DNA from: Myxococcales bacterium
GTDB lineage: Bacteria > Myxococcota > Myxococcia > Myxococcales > Myxococcaceae
Assembly: GCA_030681895.1 (NCBI GenBank)
Contig: JAUXRI010000162.1
Coordinates: 1-48,238 of the forward strand
Length of the DNA: 48,238 nucleotides
Direction of reading: 5' to 3'
Part shown: in pieces, positions 48,209 to 48,238 of the stretch
Position numbering within the stretch: position 1 is the stretch's first letter
Layout of the letters: every line of letters starts with the position of its first letter
Program-made: the position numbers and the translations under genes
Notes under the pieces: generated by a model
The model's database searches: none
Told to the model about the DNA's origin: nothing
What the model saw: the letters and a program-made list of their open reading frames with translations, nothing else

Positions 48209-48238
48209 GAACGACACGCAACTCAGAAGTGGTGGTCG

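Overview
The window is about 48.2 kb of high-GC DNA (roughly two thirds G+C by eye) with dense, tightly packed genes. No gene-free stretch exceeds about 200 bp. Two large eukaryote-type Ser/Thr kinases (one with the CPEDGT zinc-ribbon tag and a PEGA-like tail), many lipoproteins, and a type III secretion locus with flagellum-like parts and no flagellar filament genes all point to a myxobacterium (Myxococcota). Genus cannot be fixed from sequence alone. I saw no rRNA, tRNA, insertion sequence or CRISPR array.

Left part, 1-19.6 kb: the end of serC; a secreted chalcone-isomerase-like protein; a secreted vWA protein; a TonB-like protein; a kinase-TPR-lipoprotein operon; and, on the minus strand, a small cassette made of a TROVE-like/vWA protein, a coiled-coil protein of unknown family and a JAMM metalloprotease. 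Upstream of that cassette on the same strand lie a cupin and an osmoprotectant-type ABC transporter. Then come selD, a zinc-ribbon thioredoxin, a cell-wall amidase, rph-rdgB, rnhB and a small lipoprotein.

Middle, 19.7-31.7 kb: a SWIM-SNF2 helicase; a membrane-anchored Ser/Thr kinase; a small TPR gene with an apparent frameshift; and a five-gene minus-strand operon (LolD-like ATPase, two FtsX-type permeases, a LolA-like periplasmic carrier, an outer-membrane beta-barrel) that looks like an envelope lipid or lipoprotein export path.

Right part, 31.9-48.2 kb: a single-strand type III secretion locus. Order: HEAT-repeat protein, small helical protein (YscE-like position), needle-like SctF, TPR protein (YscG-like position), a possible FlgM-like protein, a FliA-family sigma factor, SctI, SctJ, a FliG-like protein in the SctK position, SctL, SctN, SctO, SctP, a FliM/FliN-like SctQ, a FliO-like protein, SctR, SctS, SctT, SctU, a stand-alone copy of the SctU C-domain, an unknown protein and an LcrH/SycD-type chaperone. 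Secretin (SctC), SctD and SctV are not in the window.

The most notable points are the flagellar character of this injectisome locus (FliG-like, FliM-like, FliO-like, FliA-type sigma, FlhX-like) and the TROVE-like/coiled-coil/JAMM cassette, which has a perfect 17-bp palindrome just ahead of it. All five convergent gene pairs overlap at their 3' ends, and several genes without a Shine-Dalgarno have a -10-like box just upstream of the start codon, as in leaderless transcripts.
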